This document shows, in pieces, positions 25,143 to 41,153 of a stretch of DNA of 64,000 nt. The first letter of the stretch is position 1. Each line of letters begins with the position of its first letter. This DNA is from Brasenia schreberi. Its lineage: Eukaryota > Streptophyta > Magnoliopsida > Nymphaeales > Cabombaceae. The DNA is taken from NCBI GenBank assembly GCA_036023115.1, contig JAYKKT010000046.1:6903501-6967500 (forward strand), given 5' to 3'. Below the pieces are notes generated by a model. It saw only the letters and a program-made list of their open reading frames with translations, had not been told where the DNA came from and did not search any database. The position numbers were made by a program, and so were the translations under genes.

Positions 25143-25150
25143 GGATGCAT

Positions 25151-27803
<2,653 letters not shown>

Positions 27804-28290
27804 TAGATGAGGTAAGGCATTAACGTTCTTTTACCCAGCTAATGAAAACGTGTAACTATCATGATTTTTCAAGTGCCAGCTTTGTTGTGAATATCACAAT
27901 AAGATAACAGCTATGTCTCTATCACTATTTCCATTTGTTACTAGCTGTAGTTGAATGTTGCTGTTTCCTTTTTCCTTTTCTTATTTTCCAGTAAGCTTTT
28001 CTTTAATCTCTTTCATTAAATCTTCAAAAAGAGATTAATACTAATGGATGTCTTCTTTATATAAAGAAAATTGACAAACCATCCAAGGTCCCAAAGAAAT
28101 ATCATTTTAAAAATAATTTCTAAGCAAACAGCTGCTAAGAACTTGCCAAAACAGACCTGGGTAATTGATTGACATAATAGTTGTTGAATGTCAGATGTGC
28201 ACCCGTGTTGAAGCATATCTGATTTCTTATACAGAAATAACCATGCAGAACATTGTGTGGACGATTGTTGTCCCGACTCCTTGTAGTTGA

Positions 28291-28695
<405 letters not shown>

Positions 28696-28931
28696 TAGAG
28701 AAATGGAAAGAGCCACATGTTCAAAGTGCTACTTTGGAAATAAGTTGGAGTGATCAAACAAAATTTGGATGGACTAGCTAACATGGAGTGGCCATCTTTT
28801 TTTTTTACCTTATTTGAAGTTCTTTAGTGTATTCTCCTGATTTAGAATTTGATAAATATACATTCTGTGTCAACGGGCAAGCCTCCTTTTGCCTAATTGA
28901 GTTTTCCGTTTGCAATTCTTCTTGTCTATAG

Positions 28932-29321
<390 letters not shown>

Positions 29322-29836
29322 TAGTGTTTTTTTTTGTCTACAAACTTATATCTTGTTAGATGCGTCCAAATTGAATTATTATACCTTGTCAATTTACATA
29401 ACAAAAAAAATGTCTTCACGCTACATGAAGGCGCTTGTTTTCTGCAAGTCTATGTTTCTGGAGAGAATTTTGTGGCCTGTTAATGATCATCATTTCATCT
29501 TGTTGCTTATTTTGTGCGTTCAGATTGTATTGGTGTTAACCATGGTGATCATCCTTATGTTTAGCACTAAGCTTCTACTTGTTCTTAGTACTTCTAGTAT
29601 GTCTACAATTGACCATCCAGGCAAGGGTCCTTGATAACATTTTTTGGTGCATTGTTACGGTTAGCGAACGTATGCAACATGTGCTGAATCTTTGTATTTT
29701 GCTTCTTTTTCTTAGTTGACATGGGAGTAATTTAACGTTCTTCCATTATGCTACATGTGCTCCATTATGCTACTTATACGTTCGTTCATGCATCCCATTT
29801 GTTTTTCTGTAATCCATGGATTCTACTGTAACATAG

Positions 29837-30130
<294 letters not shown>

Positions 30131-30312
30131 TAAGATGAAACGCATGTTTATCTGAACAGTCTGCCCCTTATCCGCTTGGACCAGAAGCCTGTGTCATCTA
30201 TTTTTTCTGCTTTACCTTAAGTAGAGTAACACGTTTTCCCATACTCTTAAGTCTTTGTTTCCTCACATTGCAAAAGCAAAAGTTGTTTGACCTTAATGTT
30301 GTTTCTATGAGA

Positions 30313-30318
30313 AATAAA
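30313..30318 (+). terminator. Candidate polyadenylation signal of CDC48
   Basis: AATAAA lies about 180 nt after the CDC48 stop codon, within AT-rich sequence. The cleavage site cannot be seen. Confidence 0.45.
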
Positions 30319-31034
30319 ATTAATCACTACAGAACCATAGTGTTTAAGGCTCTGCAGCCCGTTGTGCGGTTGCATCTTAACCTTCTTTAATGACTCACAG
30401 CGTTACGCTTATCACTCTAGAAAGGATCTCTACTCACATATAGCTGGAGGTCCGTAATTACTTTTCCATTCTAAACTAAATATAGGAAAGGACTCCAGTG
30501 GGAGATCTTGATGGTTGGAAGTTGATAAATAGCAAGCCTACGAAATGGACGAAGAGGAGACCCTACTTTATCTTCATCTTGCATCATATCCATAATTTTA
30601 GTTTGAGATTAGGAACTTCTGCTGTTGGAAGCTCCCTTGGTAACTTCATGGCCATCGTCTACTACTACGTACTGGACTCTTTTTTGTCTGATTGCCGTAG
30701 TCCATCAGTACCTAGCTCAATCTAGACTTACCAAAAAGTTAGATAATAACATGCTCATCAAAGTTTTAAACGCAATAACCAGTTTCCACGAAATTCGAAT
30801 CGATCAAAAGTTCAAGTCGGTGATCATGAAAGACGTTCAGTTTAAATTTAGTACACGAACCAATTAATAGAAAGTTCAAGCTTGAAAATCTTCAAACTTC
30901 ATGGCACAACGGAATAGACGACGCTTAATTGCTTTATTTGTGTTCATAAGTTAATGTTCAGACCACGACATTTCTTATTTTGTTTGCTCTAATTTCCTCG
31001 GTTTTGGTGGGATCCAAACGAAGTCATTCCACTC

Positions 31035-31153
31035 GGTTGGCTGCGCTCAGAGGATGGCACACCGGTTTAGGGCGTCTATTCACAAGCTGCAGGTTGATAG
31101 TTCGATACTGGTGTTGTGCATTTCTGGCTTCAGCCTCCCCGTTGTAACGAAAA
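31035..31153 (+). mobile_element. tRNA-derived SINE, approximate limits
   Basis: GGTTGGCTGCGCTCAGAGG resembles an A box and GTTGATAGTTCGATACTGG a decayed B box. The 3' block CTGGCTTCAGCCTCCCCGTT followed by GTAACG matches the other SINEs in the window. I found no clear target duplication. Confidence 0.6.
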
Positions 31154-31400
31154 GGGAAAAGCTTATCTGGCTCAGTCTAGAAATACTAGTTACATAGTTT
31201 GTGACAGGAGAACGTGATAATAGATGCCAGTTAGACGCGTGTAACTTGCCAACTTAGTCATTACCTTACATTTATCAATGTCCTTTTTAGGTTCACAATG
31301 TATTTTATATCTTAGAGTATGAAGTTAAATAATCCTCAACTCTAGTTGACTTGCCGAGTTGCAAACAGGTTTTCTCCAGTTCATTCAGCGATCTGGCCAG

Positions 31401-31652
<252 letters not shown>

Positions 31653-32210
31653 AAGGTCGCACCTTCCAATGTTCTTGCAAGTTTGAGAAGTGGAAGCATT
31701 ATTGTTGCTCTACTTCGTTAAAGAGCTTTCAACCTTTGAAACTTAGAGAAAGCCGGTCGCTCTCAAAATTGCCTTCGGTGGCCCTTCCTGTCTGTTTCAA
31801 ACTAAGGTCATAACCTTTTTAAACAAATCAATGCAACCGCACAATTTAAACAACTCTGGTTTATATATGTGTGTGTGTGTGTATCTACATATGTCAGGTG
31901 TGTGTGTAGAGATAGAAAGCATTCTTGGTGTTGAATTTTCAAATTAAAGAGTCAAATTTAGCTTGCATTAGTCAAGACAGTAGCAACAAGGTGGAAAATT
32001 CCTGCCTTGGACGACGGAGGGGTTGGTGCGTGGTGGGGACACGGCACTAACTTGATTCTTGGCCTCTGGGCATCACCAACCACCAACACGGCTCGATTCG
32101 TTCATATTACACTTCCTCTCTCTCACCAACCCCATGCACACCAACCTCCACCTCCCAGCAGCCAGGATCCTGGATGGCTCGGCTTCATTCAAGCCACTAC
32201 TTATATATAT

Positions 32211-32251
32211 ATACAACAACAACAACTAAGCCTTTTCTCATACTAGACGGG
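32211..32251 (-). mobile_element. RTE LINE 3'-end fragment, about 40 bp
   Basis: ACAACAACAACAACTAAGCC and TTTTCTCATACTAGACGGGG form the RTE terminus with its repeat tail in minus orientation. Nothing more of the element remains. Confidence 0.75.
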
Positions 32252-32602
32252 GACTACTTATATATATATATATACCTTTTTAAGTTGGCAAAATTGTCTC
32301 CATCAATTAACAATGGGGTGTTTTAAACAAAGGTGAATATATGAAGACAAGAGTAGTTTAGATGTGTTTAGTAAATGCCCAAATGCACAGCTTTTAATTA
32401 TGTATTTCATGCACCTATCCTAAAGCTAAACGTCTCATGATTTGGATTATACCAATACTTCCAAAGGGTTTTCCTTGGAGTTACCGATTAAAATCTCATA
32501 AACCCAAGTATTTTCACGTTCTGAGGTCTGCTCGTCCATATCGATGCTTATTAACTATTAAGCTTGATTTTCTATCATATTAGCATATTTTTTTCAAGTT
32601 AG

Positions 32603-32716
32603 CAATGGCTCACCTGGCTAGGTGGTCAACTTACAAGTTGAAGGTCATGAATTCGATATCCATGGCGTGCATTTGGCTTACGCCTCCCCATTGTTCGAAA
32701 ACAAAAAGAGGAGGGA
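32603..32716 (+). mobile_element. tRNA-derived SINE, subfamily B, with target duplication
   Basis: A 114-bp element with CACCTGGCTAGGTGGTCAAC (A-box region), GTCATGAATTCGATATCC (B-box region) and the 3' block TTTGGCTTACGCCTCCCCAT. It is flanked by TTTTCAAGTTAG (32591-32602) and TTTTCAAGTAAG (32717-32728), a 12-bp duplication with one mismatch. Confidence 0.8.
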
Positions 32717-33220
32717 TTTTCAAGTAAGAGATTGACCAAGTATGATACCTGGGTTGTGCACATCTGGTGGAGGGCAACCTAATTTCAACTTCTTAAAAGG
32801 AACTTTGCGCCTAAGCAAGCTTAATAAAAAACAGAGTAATATCCTTAGTTATCTTGAGGTGTAATTGAATTCATTTCACGAAGATACTGGTACGCCATTC
32901 CACAAGCTTTTTTTTTTATCTCATTTGATTGCTTTGTAACTCAAACTAGGAGATTTTTCTTTGGATTTAGGATTAATAAATTGATACTCTTCTTGTTTTT
33001 AACAAACAATAATAATATCAATTAATTATTGGACCAAAAATAACTAGAAAATTCGTGATGCTCTATGCTCGTGATTGATTGGACCAATTGCTGTTTATAT
33101 TGTTGGAGTTCCTTAAGTTGGTTCGGTAGCGAGTTAAATGAAGTGTTGATGTTTCAAATAAGTTTTCAAAATATTATCGTTTTTTACAGTTTAATTTAAT
33201 TGTTAACATGTTTTTCAAAG

Positions 33221-33338
33221 CTTATTGTGAGTTAACTGCTAACATGACACATGATAGAGCTATGTGTAAACAAAGAATCCATGTAGCCGACCCCCTCTAG
33301 TATGAGAAAAGGCTTAGTTATTGTTGCTGTTGTTGTTG
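33221..33338 (+). mobile_element. Very short 5'-truncated RTE LINE insertion
   Basis: Only the last 118 bp of the LINE: CTTATTGTGAGTTAACTGCT through the TTG-repeat tail. Flanks CATGTTTTTCAAAG (33207-33220) and TATGCTTTTCAAAG (33339-33352) match at 12 of 14 positions and look like its target duplication. Confidence 0.85.
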
Positions 33339-33968
33339 TATGCTTTTCAAAGTTTAGTTTAAGCCAAGGGCTATCAAGTATCAAAGAAGTTCGGATTCAA
33401 ACCTGAACCCCATCTAAGTTGATATCCAACTAGCCATATTTGTCATAATGAAGGATCCAAATAGAAATTTGGGTTGGGTTTACATTGTGGACACAATTGG
33501 ATCCTAGTTTCACAAAACCTTTAATCCTATTAAATCCAACGTTTCCATTTCAAATGCTGCTAAAATAACTACAAGTAAATTTATTACCCAATGTCACGAG
33601 AAAAGAGTTTTGGATCTGAACTTCGATTCGGATTCTAAGTATTGACTTGTTGTCAGATTTGGATCTTAGGAAGACGCACACAAAAACCATATACGTGATA
33701 CCAGCAATTCATGATGCAACAACTGTCTCACAATCAATCATCATTTTTTAACTTGGAAAATGTTTCGGGAGAACCAAGAAAGGCCCAGCCCTTAATTTTA
33801 TTGGACGATATGCGTATATAATTATTAATTCATAAGAGTGTTTAAGGGAGGGCTCTACCAACCCTTGGCCAACTCTCAAGCTTTTTAAAACATCACTTAA
33901 AGGCCTCCAATAAGTGAGGGCTTCTATTGCAATCCAACTAGATGCGACTCACAGTTTAAACATTGACT

Positions 33969-33997
33969 CTCTCTCTCTCTCACACACACACAGACGC

Positions 33998-34041
<44 letters not shown>

Positions 34042-34042
34042 T
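33969..34042. repeat. Compound CT/CA/TA/TG microsatellite
   Basis: Runs of TCTCTC, CACACA, TATATA and TGTGTG follow one another. The open frames across it are repeat artefacts. Confidence 0.95.
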
Positions 34043-36589
34043 AACTGTACTCTCTCTCTCTCAAGCTTCTATTTACTATTATTACAAAGAAAAAAAAATT
34101 GGCTTATCGTTTTGGAGTGCATCCAATTGGATTCCCACTATAGGAATCATCCTCATATCTGTACCCATGTCGGTTTGCACTTTAAAGAAAGTTCATATTT
34201 AAAAGTAAATTTAAATTATAAGAAAAGTTATGGAATATTTCATATTTTAGTGCTTGTATATGGGGAGAACGTAGCAAAATAACGTTAAATTCACCGTATT
34301 TTGGTAGTTGGACATAGCCCCTTGTTTTTATTAGGTGCATCACACTTTTCTTTTCTTCAATCTCTTGGAGAACGGTCTATAGAGGATTTGGGAATCCAGC
34401 TCCCAGTTCTAAGGTTGCGGTATTTCCCAAAGGGACAACGTTCGCTTTATTGCTTATGAGAGTTGAACCCTTGACCATTTTATTAGCTGCCACAGGCCCT
34501 TTACATTATCGTAACCACCTTGACGTTGGCTCCTTGCTTTTGTGTCTCAAATGCTGCCTATGCTTTCCTTCTCTTATGCTTCGCTAATAAATATATTAAG
34601 ACTCCAATCTAAGAGATGGATGGTTAAGATTTGAATTAAAAAACTAAAAGACATTTTTGTGCTTTTGTAAGTATACTTATTCAAATGCAACTTTTTCCTT
34701 CTTGAATTTAATGCTTTTGCAAGTACCCGGTGGTGCATCTGGTCCAGACCTGCATAATCCTAGTTTCTCTATGAATAAAAGGAGAGAAGAATAAGCATGG
34801 CAACCTTATATGGTAAGACATCTTGCAAATAAATGAACTGGTTAATAAGCTGATCAAGTCATCATCTTACGAGTCCTGGGCTCGGTTTGCTAACCTAATG
34901 AATGGAGCATGAGCTAGCTCCTAAAAGCTAAATGAGACATAAGCAGGTGGTCACGGGCTAAGCATGGCACATGTAGGCTCATTTAGTTGTGCTCATCTGA
35001 TATCTTAAAAGTGCCATATGAAATGCATATTCAAAATAATATATGTCATGTACTTTCTCCTAAAAGAAAACTATATTAGATGAATGCTGCAATAGTGGCT
35101 TAGGCGCATGACTTCACAAGGTGCATATGTTTAATTACATACCAAGAGGATAGCAAAAGGTCATGCAAGAGAGTGCACTCAATATTTTATACTAGGAGTT
35201 GCCTTGGACCACCCGTGGTCGGGAACCCGAACCAGACCCACACCGGGCCCAGGTATCCATTATCAAGATCCACATTAGAGCACATGGCTGATTTATTTTA
35301 CATGTGAATGATTATTCATTGAATGTTACAATGTTACATTCGATTGGATCTAAATGTGGACCAAATTGCACAACTGATGATCCCATTAGATCTTACTGAT
35401 GATCCCATTAAATCTTTGAACATTTCAAGTTTTAACAATGTCGCATGGAGCTCTTCTCCTAAGATAATTGTACAAAAAATGTTGGTATTTTTATTTTATC
35501 TAAAAGATTTAGATGAGGAACAATGAAGGAGATCTGTTGATGAAATCCCTTTCATTAATGGCCTTTTTATTTTAGTAGCTTCGTTGTCGCCCAATCGCAT
35601 TGAGAGCAGGCAACGAGCATAGAGGGATCATATATACTTCACTACAAGTACCCATATATACTTTGTATCAAAGAAACTGCTTATATATTATTCCTCAATG
35701 ATGCAGTAGCTACATTGGGTGCATCCTAACCATTGATTTTGCATTTGATTATAGATCTCCTCTTATCAGGCTTGTCAGTAGAAACAATGGATCAATTAAT
35801 TAATCTTAAATCCAATGAAAGCTTTCTAGTTTGAATTATAGAGCAATCAAATGAGATAAGAAGCTCGCGGAATGACATAAGAGTGCAAATATGGTCTCGA
35901 CATAATTACATCTTAGCATATGCATACCAACAACCGAGGATATTAATGTGTTCAATTAAGCCATTAACCACTTAGGTATAAATGTTCTTTTAGTAAGTTG
36001 AGATTTAGGTGTGCATCTACCAGATATGCATGGCCAAGGTATCAAACTTGGTTGCGATCTTTAACTTAATTTGGCTTGGCTCATCAAAAGGATGTCAAGA
36101 GTCGTCGTCCAATGTGTTTCCGAATGGAGGTTGTTCTGCTAGTGGTTAGCTCAGCTAATTTGTATAAGAAACAAGCTAAGCAATGGAATAGTAGTTGTTG
36201 AGTTCATTATGTTAATTTCCAGCCCTAACCAGAGTTTATGTATGTGAGAAGACGGATGCTGTTGGAAGATGGCCCTGATTTGGATCCGTACCCGATCCAT
36301 TTCAACCATAGATGGTGTCGAAGTTCATGATAGATTTGATGGGCAAAAAGGTCATCTGCCAGTCCGTAGAAAATGTCGGCAGCTGGCTGAGCCGATGGGA
36401 GGGAGCTGATAGCGCGTGACCGGCTAGAGCGGGTGACCGACCGCCGGCTTGTCGTTGTCGATCACCGACTCCTGAGGAGATCTGGCCGCACGATGCCTCA
36501 CGATCCGACGACGAAGATTCCTCCTCTGGGGATCTGGTTATCCGAATTTTGGCAGCTGGAGCCCCCTCGTGAGGGTCCGACCACCCCGC

Positions 36590-36600
36590 TCTATAAGTAG
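36590..36600 (+). promoter_or_regulatory. TATA box of the SAMS locus
   Basis: TCTATAAGTAG in GC-rich surroundings is followed by a pyrimidine-rich leader. A plausible leader intron follows: donor CCGAAG/GTGATT at 36737 and acceptor CGCTCAG ending at 37467. Plant SAMS genes commonly carry a single intron in the 5' leader, so the arrangement fits the pseudogene downstream. Confidence 0.5.
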
Positions 36601-37467
36601 CGGATTCCTTCCCATCCCTCACTCCGCCGAAGAGCATTTGGAGAAGGGGGGTGCTCCTCTGGTACTCCGAGAACAACAATAAGAAGAGATCTACGCGCTA
36701 CAGATCCTTTCCTTCGATCTTCTTTCTCTACCGAAGGTGATTCTGCTCCACTGTCGTATCCTTCCGTCTCTCTATCTGTCTGTGGTTTCTTCTTCCATTT
36801 GATCTTTCTTTCTGCGGTCCGTCTGCGCCATTTCTTAGTTACATTTCTCAATATCTGAGGGTTTTGGGAGGTTTCTTCGTTATAGTTACGGTTTCTCTTC
36901 CAGATCTGGTGCAGAATACGGTTGTTTCCTCTTATTTGAACTTTTCTGAAGTTCTTTGATAAAAGTACCGTTTTTCTATCCGATTTGGATGTAAGCATGG
37001 TTAGTTCGTTGTCGATCTGGTTGTTTTGGAATATATTCCGTGGATATTCACTGGCTGTATCTGTAGTGGACTTTTTCTCGTCACTCGTGCTTGGATCGAT
37101 TGAGGATTGTGTAGATCTCTGTTGATCTCCCCTTTTTCTCTCTTTTTCCGACTTAATATGGAAGATTTTAGTGTTTATCCTTGGGGATGTTGTCTGGGTC
37201 TTGGCTGTAATTCTACTTTTGTATATATGAAGGCATGATGTAGTGGAGCTCTCATCGTGTTGTATTTGTGTCTTGGATTATGGTTTCTGTTGCCTATTAG
37301 AGATAGTGGTTTTCTCTCAACACTAGATCTGCCTGATTTGACGTCTCTTTTCTCGCTTCATTTGTTATTCGTAATCAATAAACGAATCTCTCCACTCGAG
37401 TCTTTCTCTGCTGGCGTCTAGTTCATTTTGGTGTTTTCCACTTTTCATCTCAAAACTATTCGCTCAG

Positions 37468-38589
37468 ATTCGGTGGATCGACTATTCCTTTATCTGTTAT
37501 CCCCGTGCGACCAGATCTCCGGACTATGAGAAGATTGTCCGCGATACATGCCGCAACATTGGCTTCGTCTCGGACGATGTCGGGCTTGATGCTGACAACT
37601 GCAAGGTCCTTGTGAACATTGAGCAGCAGAGCCCTGATATCGCCCAGGGTGTTCATGGCCATTTCACTAAGCGCCCTGAGGAGATTGGTGCGGGTGATCA
37701 GGGCCACATGTTTGGCTATGCTACCGACGAGACCCTGAATACATGCCATTGAGCCATGTCCTTGCTACCAAGCTTGGTGCTCGCCTCACCGAGGTCCGCA
37801 AGAATGGTACCTGCTCTTGGTTGAGACCTGATGGTAAGACCCAAGTCACTGTTGAGTACTATAATGACAATGGTGCTATGGTTCCAGTTCGTGTCCACAC
37901 TGTCCTCATTTCCACACAGCATGATGAGACTGTCACTAATGATGAAATTGCTGCTGATCTTAGGAGCATGTCATCAAGCCCGTCGTCCCAGAGAAGTACC
38001 TTGACGAGAAGACCATCTTCCACCTTAACCCATCAGGCCGTTTCGTCATCGGCGGCCCGCACGGTGATGCAGGGCTCACGGGCCGAAAGATCATCATTGA
38101 CACCTATGGTGGATGGGGTGCCCATGGTGGTGGTGCTTTCTCTGGAAAGGACCCTACTAAGGTTGACAGGAGTGGAGCCTACATTGTAGGCAGGCTGCAA
38201 AGAGTATTGTAGCCAATGGACTTGCCAGCAGGTGCATTGTGCAAGTTTCTTATGCTATTGGTGTACCGGAGCCGTTGTCGGTGTTTGTTGACACCTACGG
38301 TACCGGAAAGATCCCGGACAAGGAGATCCTGAAGATCGTGAAGGAGAACTTCGACTTCAGACCAGGGATGATCACAATCAACCTGGATTTGAAGAGGGGA
38401 GGAAATGGAAGGTTCTTGAAGACCGCTGCCTATGGACACTTCGGAAGGGATGACGCGGACTTCACATGGGAGGTGGTGAAGCCACTCAAGTGGGAGAATT
38501 ATCATCGGGGATTGCCTTTGGCCCTTTGCCTGCAAAGAAGCTGGCACGTGTACGCACTGTGGGACGTTTCTTCTATTCGTTTTGTCTGA
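37468..38589 (+). pseudogene. SAMS: S-adenosylmethionine synthetase, truncated and frameshifted
   Basis: The family makes S-adenosylmethionine from methionine and ATP. Successive frames give [20 protein letters not shown] (from 37522), [20 protein letters not shown] (from 37743), [20 protein letters not shown] with [20 protein letters not shown] (ending near 38186), and [20 protein letters not shown] (from 38233) down to KPLKWE near 38496. Breaks: most of the N-terminus is gone. CDQIS at 37506-37520 is joined out of frame to DYEK, so about 40 residues between them are lost, and nothing recognisable of the first 20 residues remains. Single bases are missing near 37733 (ACCCCTG reads ACCCTG), 37962 (an A) and 38187 (a G). 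After KPLKWE the sequence diverges. A leader with intron is kept upstream, so this is not a processed retrocopy. Residue conservation is very high, implying recent decay or sequence error. Confidence 0.9.
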
Positions 38590-39168
38590 CTGGGCACTGT
38601 TCTTGAGAAAACCGTTGGCTGCTTTAGGCTTTGGTTTCATCATATTTACTGGATCTGAAATCTAAGCTTTATTTGTTAATCAGGGGAAGTTGCCGAAGAA
38701 AGATTCGTTTCAGATCAAGGTGGGGTATGCTTCTCTTCCATCGATGATTATCCCAAGATAGCTCGTAGTGGTTTAAATTTTAAACTTAGGAATGGAGCGG
38801 GAGGTGACATAAGATCAAAGTTGTGCTTTAGGGATTGGGTCTGTTGAGTCACATCCGCTCTTGGAGATCCAAATGGGTCCCAGGAGGAGAGATTGATCCG
38901 TTGAGCCTCGGGTGGACTTGTCAAGAACCATATGAATCCGGTTGCTTATTTGGGTCGCACTATGGGTGTTAGGTGGAAACTCACGTTAGATTAAGATGTG
39001 GTTGTAAATCTTTTTAAACCAGACCTGGAGCGTTTAAGCTTGGATCAGACCCATTGTGTTGACAATCTTCGATTCTCATTTTTCACATTATGTGACTGTC
39101 GGGGTATGGGCCTGTGTAATGCCTGAAAGGCTAAGCGGATCCAATCCACTTGATCCAAGGAATTGAGA

Positions 39169-39170
<2 letters not shown>

Positions 39171-39258
<88 letters not shown>
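39171..39258. repeat. (CT)n microsatellite, 88 bp
   Basis: Uninterrupted TC repeat. Confidence 0.98.
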
Positions 39259-39261
<3 letters not shown>

Positions 39262-39604
39262 TGATCAAGGTTCTAACCTTTTGTAAGGATTGGCAGGTGA
39301 TGTGAGAATAAATTGATCTTGAATTAGACAGGAAGGAAATTCAATAAAAGCAATTCCCTCTCCTCACAAATAACCATGAGAAAGATGGGTTTTGGAGAAT
39401 TTATTTTTTTTTTTGCTGAGCAGCAGTCTCCGTGATTTCGCCCTAAAGACTGCCGTTGTAACCTTTAAAATATACAAAAAAACACTAACGACGACTCTTT
39501 TTTATCTTACGATGTTAAGAGATCGTGCAAACCACTACTCACGTGGATTTCAAATTTTATATTATCTGGAACCCGTGATTAAATAGGGTTAGCATCTCCA
39601 TTTA

Positions 39605-39715
39605 ATCCTTGTAGTCAACTTCCTTGAGGAGGCCTAAGCCCGATGCACACCCCGGGCATCAACTCATGACCTTCAACTTGTGAATTGACCCGTCAGGTCA
39701 CCTTCGTGTCATGAC
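39605..39715 (-). mobile_element. tRNA-derived SINE, subfamily B
   Basis: On the minus strand it reads CTGACGGGTCAATTCACAAG, TTGAAGGTCATGAGTTGATG, GTGCATCGGGCTTAGGCCTC. This is the same order and wording as the copy at 32603-32716. Limits are approximate and no target duplication was seen. Confidence 0.65.
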
Positions 39716-41153
39716 AAAAATGACACCCTTCGACACGCTTTGTTTGACATCTATACGGTCTGTATTTTTATGAAATATTGATGTATATGGTATGCTAGTT
39801 ATAGTGTATGTTTTTTCTGATAAAAAAGGAAGTTAATTTTTACTATACCCTGCGATAGGCTATGTATTTTATCGTAAACCAACATACTCTGCAACATGAT
39901 AGTTACAACCTTGGAAGCAAAGACAACCAGATTTACCTGCCAACAACACTTTTCCCGTGTTTAGATGACCGATAGATTCAAATGGCAGTTGATCAAAACA
40001 TCACAACACAAACCTTCTCTAATACCAGGTTGGTTCAACTAGATGGGGGAACAAAGGTATTTGCCAGAAGGCCACCTCACTACACTACTTTTATTGCTAA
40101 AACATGCTTTGGAGTTCTCATAGGATCTTACGGATTAGTGGACTGTAGGTTAACAGGTTTTCAACAAAGTTTTAGGCTGGCTGTTAGTTACCTAACACAA
40201 ATTCGTGCATTTTATTTGATGCAAAGACATGAAAACAAAATATTCGTTTAGGTGAATTAAAGCCCAATTCACCAATAGAAAGAAGTATTTTAGCGAAGAT
40301 TGACATTTTGTGGCCTTGTTTTTTAAACATCCTATGGTGACCTCGACCAGACAATCCACGAAATGCTGTTATAATCTTATTATCTTATCTCGTTTACCTG
40401 ATTACCAGTAGATCTGATATCATCCATGTGATGTCATAGGAATATTTTTCCAGAGATCCCTGCAATGAATTTCCAGAGATTCCAGACATTTTGTGGCCTT
40501 GATTTTCAAGAAAGTGACAGAATATGATCTTTTGGGGTTAAATAGCTAAAGTAGCAAAGATCATAACGGCCACTTAGAATCTATATAACTGATCCCACTT
40601 TGCATCAGATAAAGCTCGGCTTTTGTAGATTCCTGAGAGTGAATCTAGGTGTCCTGCTTTTGTCAAAGGGCAATAAAATCCCCGAGAGTGACGCATGTCT
40701 GTGTTTGTGCATGTGCCTCTGAGTGTGTGTGTGAGAGAAAGAGAGAGAGAGAGTCACGATTAAGATCACTCATCATAAATATGTCGAATGACGCATTCAT
40801 TTGTAGATTAGGAATCACTAACAACTCCCATCTACCGCTCGTACCCACGGGGTTGCAGCAGCACAGCAAAAGAGCAAACCTTTTCCCCTAATATGGTCCA
40901 GATGATTACAGACAATTCGATCCAATAACTCGCATAAGCAGAAAGATGATGAACAGAAGAACAGTAGCAGCTCCTCAAATTATGGCATTTGTTTCAAAGC
41001 CGAAGAAAACCCTGTGGAGGGCTCCAATCATGTTGGGGAACCCTGGAAGATTCACAAGTATGATCGATCTTTAATAACCCATGTTGGTGCTCATATCTCC
41101 ACACAAACCCCAGTTTATTGACTCCATCGAAGTTTCAGTAACTAGATTCATCC

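Larger units (their letters stand above)
38590..41153. other. Intergenic region between SAMS remnant and PPR gene
   Basis: Holds an 88-bp (CT)n tract and a minus-strand SINE. The right part is the PPR 3' untranslated region. The 89-codon open frame at 39982-40251 has no recognisable motif. Confidence 0.6.

Noticed and set aside
39982..40251. 89-codon frame beginning MAVDQNITTQTF
   Set aside because: No family resemblance, no promoter or intron support. Left as unexplained.
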